Assembly (NCBI GenBank): GCA_047495785.1
Contig: JBLDXI010000024.1
Span: 1,302,001-1,366,000 of the forward strand
DNA: 64,000 nucleotides
Direction: 5' to 3'
From: Lepidodermella squamata
Taxonomy: Eukaryota; Gastrotricha
A program made the translations under genes and the position numbers. How positions within the stretch are numbered: position 1 is the first letter of the stretch; each line of letters starts with the position of its first letter. Below the pieces are notes generated by a model that made no database searches, had not been told where the DNA came from, and worked only from the letters and a program-made list of their open reading frames with translations. Of this stretch, positions 1 to 10,465 are shown piece by piece.

Positions 1-1
1 A

Positions 2-790
2 CATGGCTGCCATGCGACGGCTTATATGACTCGGGACTTTCGACCTAAAACTTCATCGGTCGAGGGCTTCGCCTGGAAGGAGCATAGCCACGAGCCGCGG
101 CACGAATTTTACGTCGCAAAAGCTTTGAGAAACGAAATCAAGGTATTTTATTTTTTTTTAATTTAAATTCTAAATTTTAAATTTTAAGATATTTTGATCT
201 ATCAAATTTGAATCATTTTTTTTTAATTTTTTTTTTAAATTTCATGATTTTTTTAGATGAAGGCAATAACATCGAGTGATAAGCCTGGATCGATTATGGA
301 AGAAATGATTTCCACAGTTCCACCTGAAGTCAAACATTTATTGAGGGACAAAAGCGCAACTCGCCAGTTGATTCTCAGAACCCGGAAAAGAGCGAGCAAA
401 AATACGAAAAATCGCCAATCGCCGCCGTCAATGGTAGTCAAACCGCTTCCGAAGGTCGACGGGCCTGTTCCTGAGCCGAAACCAGTTACTCCTGCGCCAG
501 CGCCTGTCCAGCGTCAAGAAAATACCGCCAGTAATGATCAAGGAAGATTCGAGGTGAGACTTTAAAAAAATGAAAAATATTTCGAAATTCTTGAAATTTT
601 CTGCGACTTTCAGATGCCGCCTGCTTTGTTTCAACAAGTGACGATAATAAATGCGGCTGTCGGTGGGGCTGCGCTTCCGATTTTCGACCAGCTCATGCCT
701 GGTGTTGAGGAAGCTTATTATCTTACGATTCTAGACCAAATTCGATCGCGTCGGCCTGACTTGCTCCGTCGATATAACAATTCAAGCTAA
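2..790 (+). CDS. 3' part of an unrecognised gene, truncated by the window edge
   Basis: I do not recognise this protein. Three exons can be joined in one frame: 2-142, 257-553 and 614-790. Both introns are phase 0, with GT..TTTTTTAG and GT..TTTCAG borders. The visible 157 residues start with a charged stretch. A basic, proline-rich low-complexity middle follows, containing repeated PKP, PAP and PVP pieces. The C-terminus ends in RRYNNSS. There is no membrane segment or catalytic motif. The 5' end lies outside the window, so the N-terminal domain that might identify it is missing. The basic and proline-rich make-up would fit a nuclear or scaffold protein, but that is a guess. The consistent phases and clean borders make it likely to be a real gene. 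Confidence 0.6.
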
Positions 791-2833
791 CCAGAAAAAA
801 ATGTATTTGTATCGTGGAAAAATCTGAAGTAAAACGTTTTCGTGCCTCGTGCTTATTGAGACCTATTTTGTCTAAAAATAACGTTGTATTTTGTTTTTAA
901 TTTTGGAATTTTCCAGAAAAATTGAGTGTGCAATGAGGACCAAATTAATATAAAGGGTTCCAGCTTCCAGCGCTAAATTCTCCTAAAATCTGAGTATTTT
1001 TTAGTTTATAGTCTATCCTAGAATCCCAGCTTTTTCTTAATTCAAGTATTAATATGCGAGTTATTCTTCAGCCTGTCAATCCGATATCGATTTCAAATAT
1101 CGATTTTACAAATCAATGATTTTTCCGTTATCGGAAGTCTTTGAAGCCGTTATGAAATTGTTTAGCTGAAGGTACCAGGTTGCTAAAATAAAAAATCACT
1201 CGGTCATGCATCGATGAAAAATAAAGGCCCAAATCGCAAGATTAATACAGACGCTTAAATTTTAGTGATCCAAATGTGTGGACCATTTTACTACGTCTCT
1301 TGCAGAAATAATCACAAAAAGTAACTATTTTTCGAGTTTTAGCTGTGTCGGCTGTAATTTCTCTTACATGTGAAGTTGATGTAGGAACAGAAAAGTCAAA
1401 TGATTGCTCTTCCGCCCGGTAAATTCTTATCGATTATAATTTCACGCCTCAAATCGAACGGCGGCGTTTTTTTCAACTCTAGCCTATAAAAGCGGCCAAT
1501 CTTCATCAAGTGCAAGAGGAAATAGCCGCTTTTTCGCCCTCGTTGCTCAAATCGTAAAAATCATCGCTCAGAGCAGCATAGCACATCGGGCGAAAAAAAG
1601 TGGGGCCATTTTTCTTCATAATACACTTACTTATCGCGCGCTTTTTTATGCCCTGTCCAACAAGCAGTCAGTTCCAGGTGGAGAAGTTTTATTTATACCT
1701 AGCAGCTATTCATCTTGAAGGAAAAAAACCGCAAAAAATCGTGCATTTTATGCATAACGATTATTATGATTTTGCGCGATATAGCATCAACAAAATTATC
1801 GCACCAATGTTACAAATCTTGTTATACTTCATAGATTAGCGCAATTTGTGGCAAACATCCTGATGGCATTGCGACTTGGAATTTTCGAGTCATATCGTCG
1901 TTTTATTGAGTGTATTTTCGCGATTTTTTCGGCATGAACTCATTAGGGCTAAGATTTTTTTTCACGCCCAGACGATTGAATTATCTGTTCAAAAGTGCCG
2001 GCTCAGTTCAATGTGACCTATCATTAAATGTCTGTATTATTTTAACTGTAATTCCTCGACGCCATAGCCGGCGCCTTTTATCCTCGTTAACTCGCCAGTA
2101 TAGCTTATTAGCATTGCGATTATAGGCGGGTAAAAAAACCTACTACTTCACGCGCATTTTCGCAGTACAAACTCGTTGTGAAGAAGAGCAGACGCGCGTT
2201 CGATGTTCTTCATCAATCAGCCAGATTGCGCTGGAAATTGGAAAAAATATTGTCTAGACCGGTTATTTTTCCAGTTATCCATACTTGGGATTTTCCGCAA
2301 ATTTTAACTTTCAGGCTAATTTCGGTTATTTAAAAAAAGCCCCGTGGATTATCTTATTTAACAAAAAAGCAGTCCTAATCAATTATCCAAGCTTAAATAT
2401 TATAGAAAATCGCTGGCGGCGCCGAAAAAAGTCGGATTTATGATTGTTTATTTTTAGCTTTAAGGTGACAAGTAATTGATGAGATTTGCGCGCTTATATT
2501 ATTATATGAATGAAAGGCTAAAAACAAATATTTTCTACTTGTCATCTGTCACCTTCGAAGTGAAACCTGATTTTTTTTCCGCGCTGCGGTATGTATTCCT
2601 CTTATATCAAGCGTTACGGGCGGTTGAATTCATTAGTTGTGTACTGGATTTGGTAGAAAAAAACATTGCGTCCGATTTATTTTCATTTGGTTCCGTATAC
2701 AAATGGTATAGCCATTCAGGATTGTTTTGTTCATGTACCAAAAATTAGCTTCTCTTTATGAAACTTTTGTTTAAGTATGTGTTTTCCAATTTCAGACAAA
2801 CATTTTCAGCAATACGTTTTTAATTTCGAAGCG
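791..2833. other. intergenic stretch with a TATA-like box and one copy of a dispersed repeat
   Basis: No convincing coding exon is seen. The open frames here are AT-rich, lack family features and lack splice support. Positions about 1075-1205 hold one copy of a GATATCGATTTC-containing repeat that recurs near 30.9 kb (inverted) and 40.9 kb. A TATAAAAG box stands at about 1486, followed by purine-rich sequence. It could be a promoter for the alkaline phosphatase if that gene has a 5' untranslated intron, but this is not shown. Confidence 0.4.
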
Positions 2834-5248
2834 ATGGTTCTCGAGAGCCCGTTTTGGGCTATGGCTTTCCTCAGTTGCGCCTTATTTCTCGGCGTATATG
2901 GCCAAATCCCAAACAGTAAATTCTATAAAGGTTATTCTAAATTATTCTATTTCTGATTATTACCAGAAATTGTTACCGAGCTGGAAATAATGGAATTTGA
3001 CCCCGCTCTCGGCGAGAAGGTTCATTTCGCTGCTCGTTAAAATTCGCTAATTTTGATAATTTTTCAGCTCAACACAGCTTATTGGCAAAAGCAGAGCATG
3101 AACACGTTGCGAAACCGGTTGGAAGCCCTTAAGAAGTCTGGATTTCCGTCCGCAAATCGACCGAAGCGAGCCAAAAATATAATCCTATTTGTGGGGGATG
3201 GGCTCGGAGTTAGTGGCGTGACTGCGACTCGAAAATTCAAGGAAACCTACAGCAAATTGCCTTTCTACGAAAATAAACTCATATGGGATTCATTTCCATT
3301 TTCCGGATTCTCAAAAGTATTTTCCAGATTTTTCCCAAAATTCGAAAAATAATTTCCTATTTGTTATAGACGTATGAGCTGGACAATGTTATTGCTGGTA
3401 ATTTGGCTATAAAATCATCCCTAAAATTTAAAATAATTATTTAACATTTTACAGATAGCGCTGGAACAGCAACTGCTTATTTAGGAGGAGTCAAAACTCG
3501 AATGGGATTTATTGGAGTGGACGGAAGCGCCGATATGACTTGTGGTAAAGTTCATAAAAAAAATTGAATTAAAAAATTACCTAATATGTTGAAGCATCGA
3601 AAAAGGGCTACTTGGAATCGATCGCTTCATGGGCTGATAGAGCAGGGAAAGCTAGCGGCCTGGTCACGACTACAACAATCACTCATGCATCACCCTCACC
3701 TCTTTACGCTCACCTTCCAGCTCCATTGCGCCCATTTGAGTACAGCGCAGATAAGGTGAGAACTAGTCCCAATAAATATTTTATTATTAGCGGGTTTTTT
3801 CTTACGAAATAGTTTCAATTTCCCAAAACCCACCCGGCGTGTGAAGATATTGCAAAGCAATTCGTTAAAAATGGCCAGCATTTGAAAGGTTTGAAGTAAT
3901 AATTCATGTTGGATTCATTTTTAAATCGAAATTTTTCCTCAGTCGCATTTGGAGGTGGCCGGGCTTACTTTCACCCGACCTCAGAGACTGTTCAACCTGA
4001 TGGGAAACCCGGACTTCGCAATGACGGCCGTAATTTGATTAAGGTAAAATCGGCTTTCAAATTTTTCAGAAAGTTCCTATTCCTTGAATTTTTATAGGAA
4101 TGGGCTGAGGATAGATCTAAGGGTGGCACTCGCCGTACCAAATACATGACAACGCGCGAAGATTTGAAAAATCTCGACTCTAAATCGGCCGATTATTTTC
4201 TCGGCCTTTTCCACTACGACCACATGACTTTCATGGACGACAATCCGCCGGCTCATGAGCCATCTCTTAGCGAAATGACGGCTGGAGCAATTAAAATCCT
4301 CAAGGAAAATGAAAATGGCTTTTTCCTATTTGTCGAAGGTATTTTTCAGAATTTCTCAAAAATTAAAATAAATTGCTATATTTCAGGAGGACGAATTGAT
4401 CACGGCCACCACAATGGCGTTGCCCGGTAACATTTTAACAAAAATCACTAATTTTTCAATTTTTTTTAATTACAAGATACGCTCTGGTTGAAGGCATTGA
4501 ATTTGACAAATCTATCCAAACTGCATTGGACATGACTGACCCTAGTGAAACCCTTATTATTGTAACAGCCGACCATTCACACACCTTATCAATGGGCGGC
4601 TACCTGCCCCACAATAGCAGCATTTTAGGTAAGATTTTTCAATTTTTTATTCATTTTTTAGCGCAGCTCGGATTTTTCAGGTCTCAGTGTCAGCCTTGGT
4701 CTTGATCGGAAGACCTTTACCTCCCTCATGTATGCAAATGGCCCCGGTGCTAATCTAACCGGGCCTGAGGGGCCTTACACGGGTTCCCGACGAAATGATA
4801 CGTTGGAAAGGGTCATGGAACGAGGCTTCAAACAGCAAGCCATTGGTATAATTCTAAAAATTCCTGATTTTATTCTTCGAATTTTGTTTCACCCAGTTCC
4901 GTTGAGAATGGAAGGCCATGGTGGTGAGGATGTCCCAGTTTATGCCCACGGCATTTACTCGGAACTTTTCTCCGGTGTTTTCGAACAAAACTACATTCCG
5001 TAAATTTTTATTTCATTTATTAATTAATTTTAAGGAAACTTGGTTTTTTATTATTAAGGTGGGCAATGGCCTGTGCCGCCGGCATTCACTACGGCCCAAC
5101 TGGTACGATTGTGCCTGAAATGGAAGAGCTATGCCCGAGACCGTTTTTCGGCGCTCCCTACGGTATCAACAGCGCTTCCAGTCCGAATCTCGCGGCGACC
5201 AGTATTGCCGCCGTTATTTTTATATCCACCTTGACGGTGTTTCTATAA
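2834..5248 (+). CDS. alkaline phosphatase, secreted or GPI-anchored
   Basis: It hydrolyses phosphate monoesters at alkaline pH, normally at the outer face of the plasma membrane. Fourteen exons join in frame (first ones 2834-2930, 2967-3019, 3068-3316, 3370-3397, 3455-3544, 3595-3755), giving roughly 540 residues, the usual length. The N-terminus is a signal peptide. The catalytic serine lies in ADSAGTATAY at about residue 144. Metal-site signatures are present: NIILFVGDGLG, VEGGRIDHGHHNG, TADHSHTLSMGGY and GHGGEDVPVYAHG. The C-terminus is a hydrophobic tail after SSPNLAATS, as expected for GPI attachment. Introns are about 35-70 nt with TTTTCAG-type acceptors. One acceptor, before CATCGAAAAAGGG at 3595, is GAAG and so weak, but it is needed to keep the frame. 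The start is the first ATG before the signal peptide and follows a TTTTCAG that could be a trans-splice or 5' UTR acceptor. No key residue appears lost. Confidence 0.93.
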
Positions 5249-6340
5249 AGCATAAAACCAACACAACTCATTGCGATTGAAAAAATCGGCAGAAATTATG
5301 AAAAAAATGACCTGATTATCTCGTTTTAGCTCATACCCGGTTTATTTTTGAAACTAGTCATTTTTTGTTACCCTTTATTATCCGTGAAAACACTGCCAGT
5401 AATTTTAGAGAAATTGTTTGTTATCCTGATTTCGAAATAAAAAAAAATAATGCCACAGTGGCCTATTTTAGGGGAGTAATTTGCGCGTGACCTAGCGGGT
5501 GAACTGTTGCTCAGTTCCGGTTAGCGAGGGTAAAATTAAGGTTACTCGCGGTGGCTGTATTTACCCAGCAGGACAGTCAATCCACTCACACCCGAGTGAG
5601 CTCGCGCGCGCGCGCAGTAAATACTCCAGGGTGACACAAAAATCTCGCCTTTTGTTGCCGACGAGTTGAAACAACAAGCTGCTCGCGAGGCGGAGATGGT
5701 TGAAATCAAACCAAATATACTATACCTACGCTCAGCCAAGGTTAATCGAGTACACAACGGCTATTACTATAATATTTTTAAGGTGGCTGTTATAATAATC
5801 ACAACACGCGATGATAATGAGAAAATGGCGACGTGGAAATCTCAAGAAGAATCGACTACTGCCGCGTATAATGTATGATGGAATGCTATAGCAGCGTCAT
5901 CATCAGCAGCGCCACCAGCAGCTGCCGCTAACAGTAGAATATCACCGACCCAAAACACACACACACACTCACAGGTAATATGGCAAAATATGTGCGCGCA
6001 CAGCCTGGTTTTGTTCTGTGCGCTGTTCGGTAAACATTATTGAGGCGAATTTCGTAACGGCGAACAGTTATACACGTAGCATGGCACATCGTGGTCGAGG
6101 TTCGCACGTTAAAGACAACACAACACAAGAAACACATGGCCTTGATAATATAATATCGCCCAATGAATTCTTATTGCAATTTTGTATTTCTCGTAGCGCT
6201 ACCTTAAAATTTAGGACAATTTTTCTCTATTTTTTACAATTTAAAGTGTGACATCTCTTTCGCATGTGTGACCTTGTTTTTGATGTCTCTATATAGAATT
6301 TAATTTATTTTTGAATATTATTGCTATGCTGAGCGAATGA
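5249..6340. other. intergenic, with simple repeats
   Basis: No exon is supported. There is an alternating CG run at about 5603-5616 and a CA/CACA run at about 5953-5972. Both are simple repeats that could favour non-B DNA. The open frames overlapping these runs have low-complexity translations and no splice logic. The sulfotransferase start codon follows at 6341. Confidence 0.45.
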
Positions 6341-8083
6341 ATGAGAAATTGTGTCCTCACTTCGCCGACGCGTCGATTAATTGAAGACGGCGACGAGATT
6401 GAGCCGCTGATCGACGAAGAAATCGGCGCCAATAATAAAATGACTGTCGTCAAGTACTACCTTATTCTAGCGCCTCTTCAACGCCTCCGCCAACCGCTGT
6501 TCATCGGCCTTCTCGCGTGCCTGGCTATTACCGCGCTTATCATCATGCTAGTCCAGGCTCATCTCTTCTCTCGGCCCAATTCTGCTCTTGTCATTCAAAG
6601 GAATCGGCATAGAAATATAAAAATTAATCTGGATCAAGGCGGCGATGTCGAGTTGGAACAGATTGAAATCGACGACAACGACCCGAATGGCGGGATTATC
6701 GAAATTCAAGCGCTTGAAAATAGGAAAATTTCATCAGAAAATGACATCGGAAAATTGCGAGTCGAAGAAGTTGGGAAAGAAGAGAAAACACCTCCTGGGA
6801 AGGAAAAATTCCATAAAAACTTCAAATTTGTAAGTTTTCACGTAGAAGTACGGTGACAAAACAGCAAATGCGACAAATCAGCAAACTTTTTATTTCGCGA
6901 CAAAACAGCAAAAACTTACTATTTGAATTTTCTGCTGTTATGCCGCATGTTGGAAAATTTGCTGTTATGTCGCGTTTGCTGTTTGGGTATTTGCTGTTAT
7001 GACGGTCTGCCTTAAATTTAATATCACAATTTATCAACGATTTTTTTGCAGAATGAGCGCAGAATGGAGAAAACTTTTTCCGACCGGCAGGACCAGGCGA
7101 CTCGAACTTGCTTGAAGTACTACAACTACGGGCCTAATATTTCGTTCATTCCTTACCGCGAAGTATCTTACCGATTCATCTACGTCGACGACGTCCACAA
7201 AATTTTATACTGCGCCGTGCCAAAAGTGGCGTCGACAAACTGGAAACGGCTATTCATGCTGTTAGGATCGCATGAGAATAAAAGTGCGGTTGTTAATACG
7301 GATATGAAGGAGGTGCATGAGGGCAATGCGACGTGGCCTTACATCAAGCCGCTGAAATCATACACACCGGTCGAAGTTGCGCAACGCATTCAGAATTATA
7401 CCAAGGTCATGTGGGTTCGAAACCCGCTTCACCGCCTCGTTTCAGCTTGGCGATCGAAATTCACCAAAAATAACACGTTTTACAACGAGGTAAGGATTAA
7501 TTGAATTTTCTATTTTTTATTTGACATTTTTTTGGGAATAGGTTTATGGATCTTATATAATAAAGAAATATCGACCGAAAGCGACCGAGGCAGAGATAAA
7601 AGCTGGCTATCCTGTCTCATTGAAGGAGTTTTTCCTGTATCTTCGAGACGAAGGGCTGGTTCGAGGCGATGTCCACTGGGGACATTACCACACCCACTGT
7701 TTAAGCTGCATAATTCCGTAAGCTCTTATTGAAAAGTTGAATTATTTTAGAATCAAATTATATAAAATTAGCTATAAATGATAGTTAAAAAAATTAAGGT
7801 GGATTTTTCTTAATTTTCTCAATTTTTTAAATTTAGCTACGATTACATTGGAAAATTGGAGGACATGGCGTATGAAGCGACTTATGTGTTGCAAAAAGTG
7901 ACGGGCGACTACGGCTTTCGATTTCCGTTATCAAGCGAGCGGAAATCAGCGCCATCGATGCAAGACAGCGACTACATGGCTGCGATAAAAGAACTTCCAC
8001 TCGACCTACTGCAATACGTCTCGCTCGAGTTCAAAATCGACTATGAAATGTTCGGCTACCCGATGCCAAAGTTTTTCGACTGA
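6341..8083 (+). CDS. carbohydrate sulfotransferase, HNK-1/chondroitin type (Sulfotransfer_2 family), copy S1
   Basis: It transfers sulfate from PAPS to a sugar hydroxyl in the Golgi lumen; the acceptor glycan cannot be told from sequence. Exons 6341-6829, 7052-7489, 7542-7717 and 7837-8083 give 449 residues. A type II membrane anchor lies at about residues 50-72 (FIGLLACLAITALIIML), after an acidic cytosolic tail. The stem is long and acidic. The 5'-phosphosulfate loop is PKVASTNWKR and the 3'-phosphate motif is RNPLHRLVSAWRSKF. The closing YDYIGKLE and FKIDYEMFGYPMP blocks are typical of the family. Unlike the tandem copies at 44-53 kb, no intron splits YCA from PKVAS, so this copy is an older branch. 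The first intron carries an inverted repeat. An AATAAA is at 8232. Confidence 0.88.
6850..7012. repeat. imperfect inverted repeat in intron 1 of sulfotransferase S1
   Basis: Several copies of GACAAAACAGCAAA-like sequence on the left (about 6855-6915) face TTTGCTGTTATGTC-like sequence on the right (about 6940-7005). Together they form an AT-rich stem made of short repeated units. It lies wholly inside the 222-nt intron, much longer than the other introns of this gene, so it is probably an inserted element or a grown repeat. Confidence 0.55.
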
Positions 8084-8524
8084 AATTCAGTGCATTTAGA
8101 AGCTTTCTCGTGAAAATATTTCAGTATTCCAAAGGAGATTTGAATATAGTGTAAATTATTCTTGGTTTTTCAAGAAAAATTATGATGTGCAATGTTATTA
8201 TACCTAAAGGCTATGTTTTGACTGGAGCGTCAATAAAAGCTCACAAGATAACTTGAGTTATTATTCAATTTTTTATCGGAATTGAAAAATATCGGAAATC
8301 TTTTGATGAATTCGACTGAGGAGCGATATGATGGAGAATTTTCATTGCAGGTTAAAATGACTTCTTTTTGAGCCAACCGGATCGGTCATCGCTTTAGCCT
8401 AGATTTGATGAATCTAGGATCCGAGCTAATTCCCTGAAAATGACCCACGATGACCTATAGGAAAATTATGTACGAAAATTATCCATGCATACTCACTGAT
8501 CCATTTTCTCTTGGATAGTTAGGC

Positions 8525-8706
8525 ACCATTATCGATTTATTTGCATTATTATTGATCCGGCTGCTTACTTTTAAACCAGAAATATTTGTGGCCAATTTTT
8601 CTCAATATTTTGTGATCATAATCATGAATTTTTAATATCTGATTGAGCAAACATATCTTTCTTAGTAAGCCGGATTAATTATGATGCAAATAAATCGATA
8701 ACACGA
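8525..8706. repeat. inverted repeat upstream of the first arrestin gene
   Basis: The left arm at about 8528-8565 (TTATCGATTTATTTGCAT then TCCGGCT) pairs with the right arm at about 8665-8703 (AGCCGGAT then ATGCAAATAAATCGATAA). The spacer is about 100 nt. The arms differ at a few positions, as in an ageing foldback element. It sits about 125 nt before the arrestin start codon, so a regulatory effect is possible. Confidence 0.6.
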
Positions 8707-8829
8707 CAATAAACTCTCCGCAAGAAACAATGCGCAGGAATATCGGAAAATTATGAAGGCTTTGTTCAGTTATATAACTAGCCTTTAAATTAAAAAGCTC
8801 ACCCATTGGGAAGCTTTGATTTTTAAACA

Positions 8830-10116
8830 ATGGTCTTGAATTCGGTCATAATTGATCTACACAACAGGCGCGCCTTCTACGCTGGCGAAGTCATCAATGG
8901 CACTTGCCTAGTAACAGCAGGTAGGGAGGCCGAGTCGGTTCCATTTATCAAAATTAAAGTTCAAGGCCTCGCGAAAGCTCGATGGAAAAGACGAGATTTC
9001 CATCATGCCGATGTTCGGAAGATTTTCTCGACAGAGTTTGACATACCGATACCGGGAGGTATCGTACCACCTGCTGGTCAATACAGCTTTCCCTTTTCTT
9101 TTCAAACTCCTAACAAGTATGTCTAGACAGTAACAACTTTATGTTAGATTTTGAGCCAACTCATGTATTAGTTTACCAAGCTCTTTTGAAACTTTGAATG
9201 GGACCGATACCGCTTACATGAGGTATTGGATTCAGGCGCTCTTTCCGCTTGAACGGTCTATGCAATTATTGTCTCCTGTGGCGAGTTCGGCTTTATTCAT
9301 GCTTGTACAAACAATTGATCCAAATATTCCACAATTTAATGTAAGCATAAAAAACGCTTGTATTTCAAGCCAGAGAGTATACCTTTCTATGTTCAGTTTC
9401 CTGTACGTGGGGATGACTCAAAAGAGATCGACTGCAGTATGTGCGGTCAGGCCCAACGTTCTGTCATCGTGGCTCAGTTCGATCGAGCTGCCTATTGCCC
9501 GTTAGAGATCGCTCTCGTAACAGCGACAATTGACAACCGCTCATCCCGCCGATTGATGCCTTACTTGAACCTTGTTCAACGCGCATATATTGGGAACGAT
9601 TTGCCCTGTAAGGAGCGGAAGTGGCGTCTTCAACCTGTGCTGGATCAATCGGGTGGCAACCCGTTCGGTGAAATGTTGGGACCGAATGAAAAATTAGAAC
9701 TGGTGAAACGAGGCTTCATCATTCCTAATGTACCACCTTCGATTTCGATTCCAGGGCTATTAAACGTTTCCTATCACATCGAAATATACCTTGAAATTGG
9801 AATGTCAGTATTGGATCTTAAAGTCTATCTGCCCATTATTATTGCGAGCATCCCATATCGTGGCAACGACCAGCTAATGGCTAGAGTGAATCAACCTACT
9901 GCGACAATCATGACCACCTTCAACAGCGCAACCCCATGGACTGGAGCTGGCAATTCACTATGTCAAGGTATGCCACCACCACCGCCGTCATTCGAATTAG
10001 GAACTTTGGCTGCTAGACCTTCAGGTCCACCTCCGCCTAGTTTCGAAGCTTTGTTTAGAGAGGTGAAACTATGTTATCCCGAGGACGATCATCTTCAGTC
10101 CGTTAGCACTAGATAA
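8830..10116 (+). CDS. alpha-arrestin (ARRDC-like), type A, copy 1
   Basis: Alpha-arrestins are cytosolic adaptors that bind membrane cargo and often recruit Nedd4-type ubiquitin ligases. Exons 8830-9116, 9172-9340 and 9397-10116 give 391 residues. The arrestin N domain starts with NRRAFYAGEVINGTC and includes the PGGIVPPAGQYSFPF strand pair. The C domain starts near DRAAYCPLEIALVTATIDN and ends with DLKVYLPIIIASIPY. The tail after FNSATPWTGAG is rich in proline (PPPPPSFELG, PPPPSFEALF). The two type B genes carry PPSY or PPTY at this spot; here the tyrosine is phenylalanine, so a canonical PPxY motif is missing. Intron positions match all other copies. A TATA-like TTATATAAC is at about 8768 and an AATAAA at 10132. 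The type B copy starts 349 nt downstream. Confidence 0.88.
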
Positions 10117-10465
10117 TGTGAAAGAAGCGTCAATAAAAGCATGCTAGAAGCATTAATTTTTAATGAGTAGATTCGAATTATTCAAAACAGATTGTTTGCT
10201 TGGTGACAATATCGATTTTTCTGGTAAAAGTCCAATAGCATAGACGTAAAAAATAGTAGTGCAGCATCAGTGCCCATGTGTAGACCTGGGATGCACCAAG
10301 CAGCAACATTCAACTATTGACCATCTATTCATCTTTTGATATCGCTGTCTTGGAGCATCATATATAAGGCGTCTGAAAACATCAATAAAATATTCTTTGA
10401 GTTGTGTAAGATTGGTGGTCTCTTTGACTTCAACACTCAGACCAGGATTAACACATGCCATAATC

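Noticed and set aside
1600-2748. Three plus-strand open frames of 71-90 residues
   Set aside because: AT-rich, no conserved motif, no splice logic, and translations look random; they lie in the leader region before the alkaline phosphatase.
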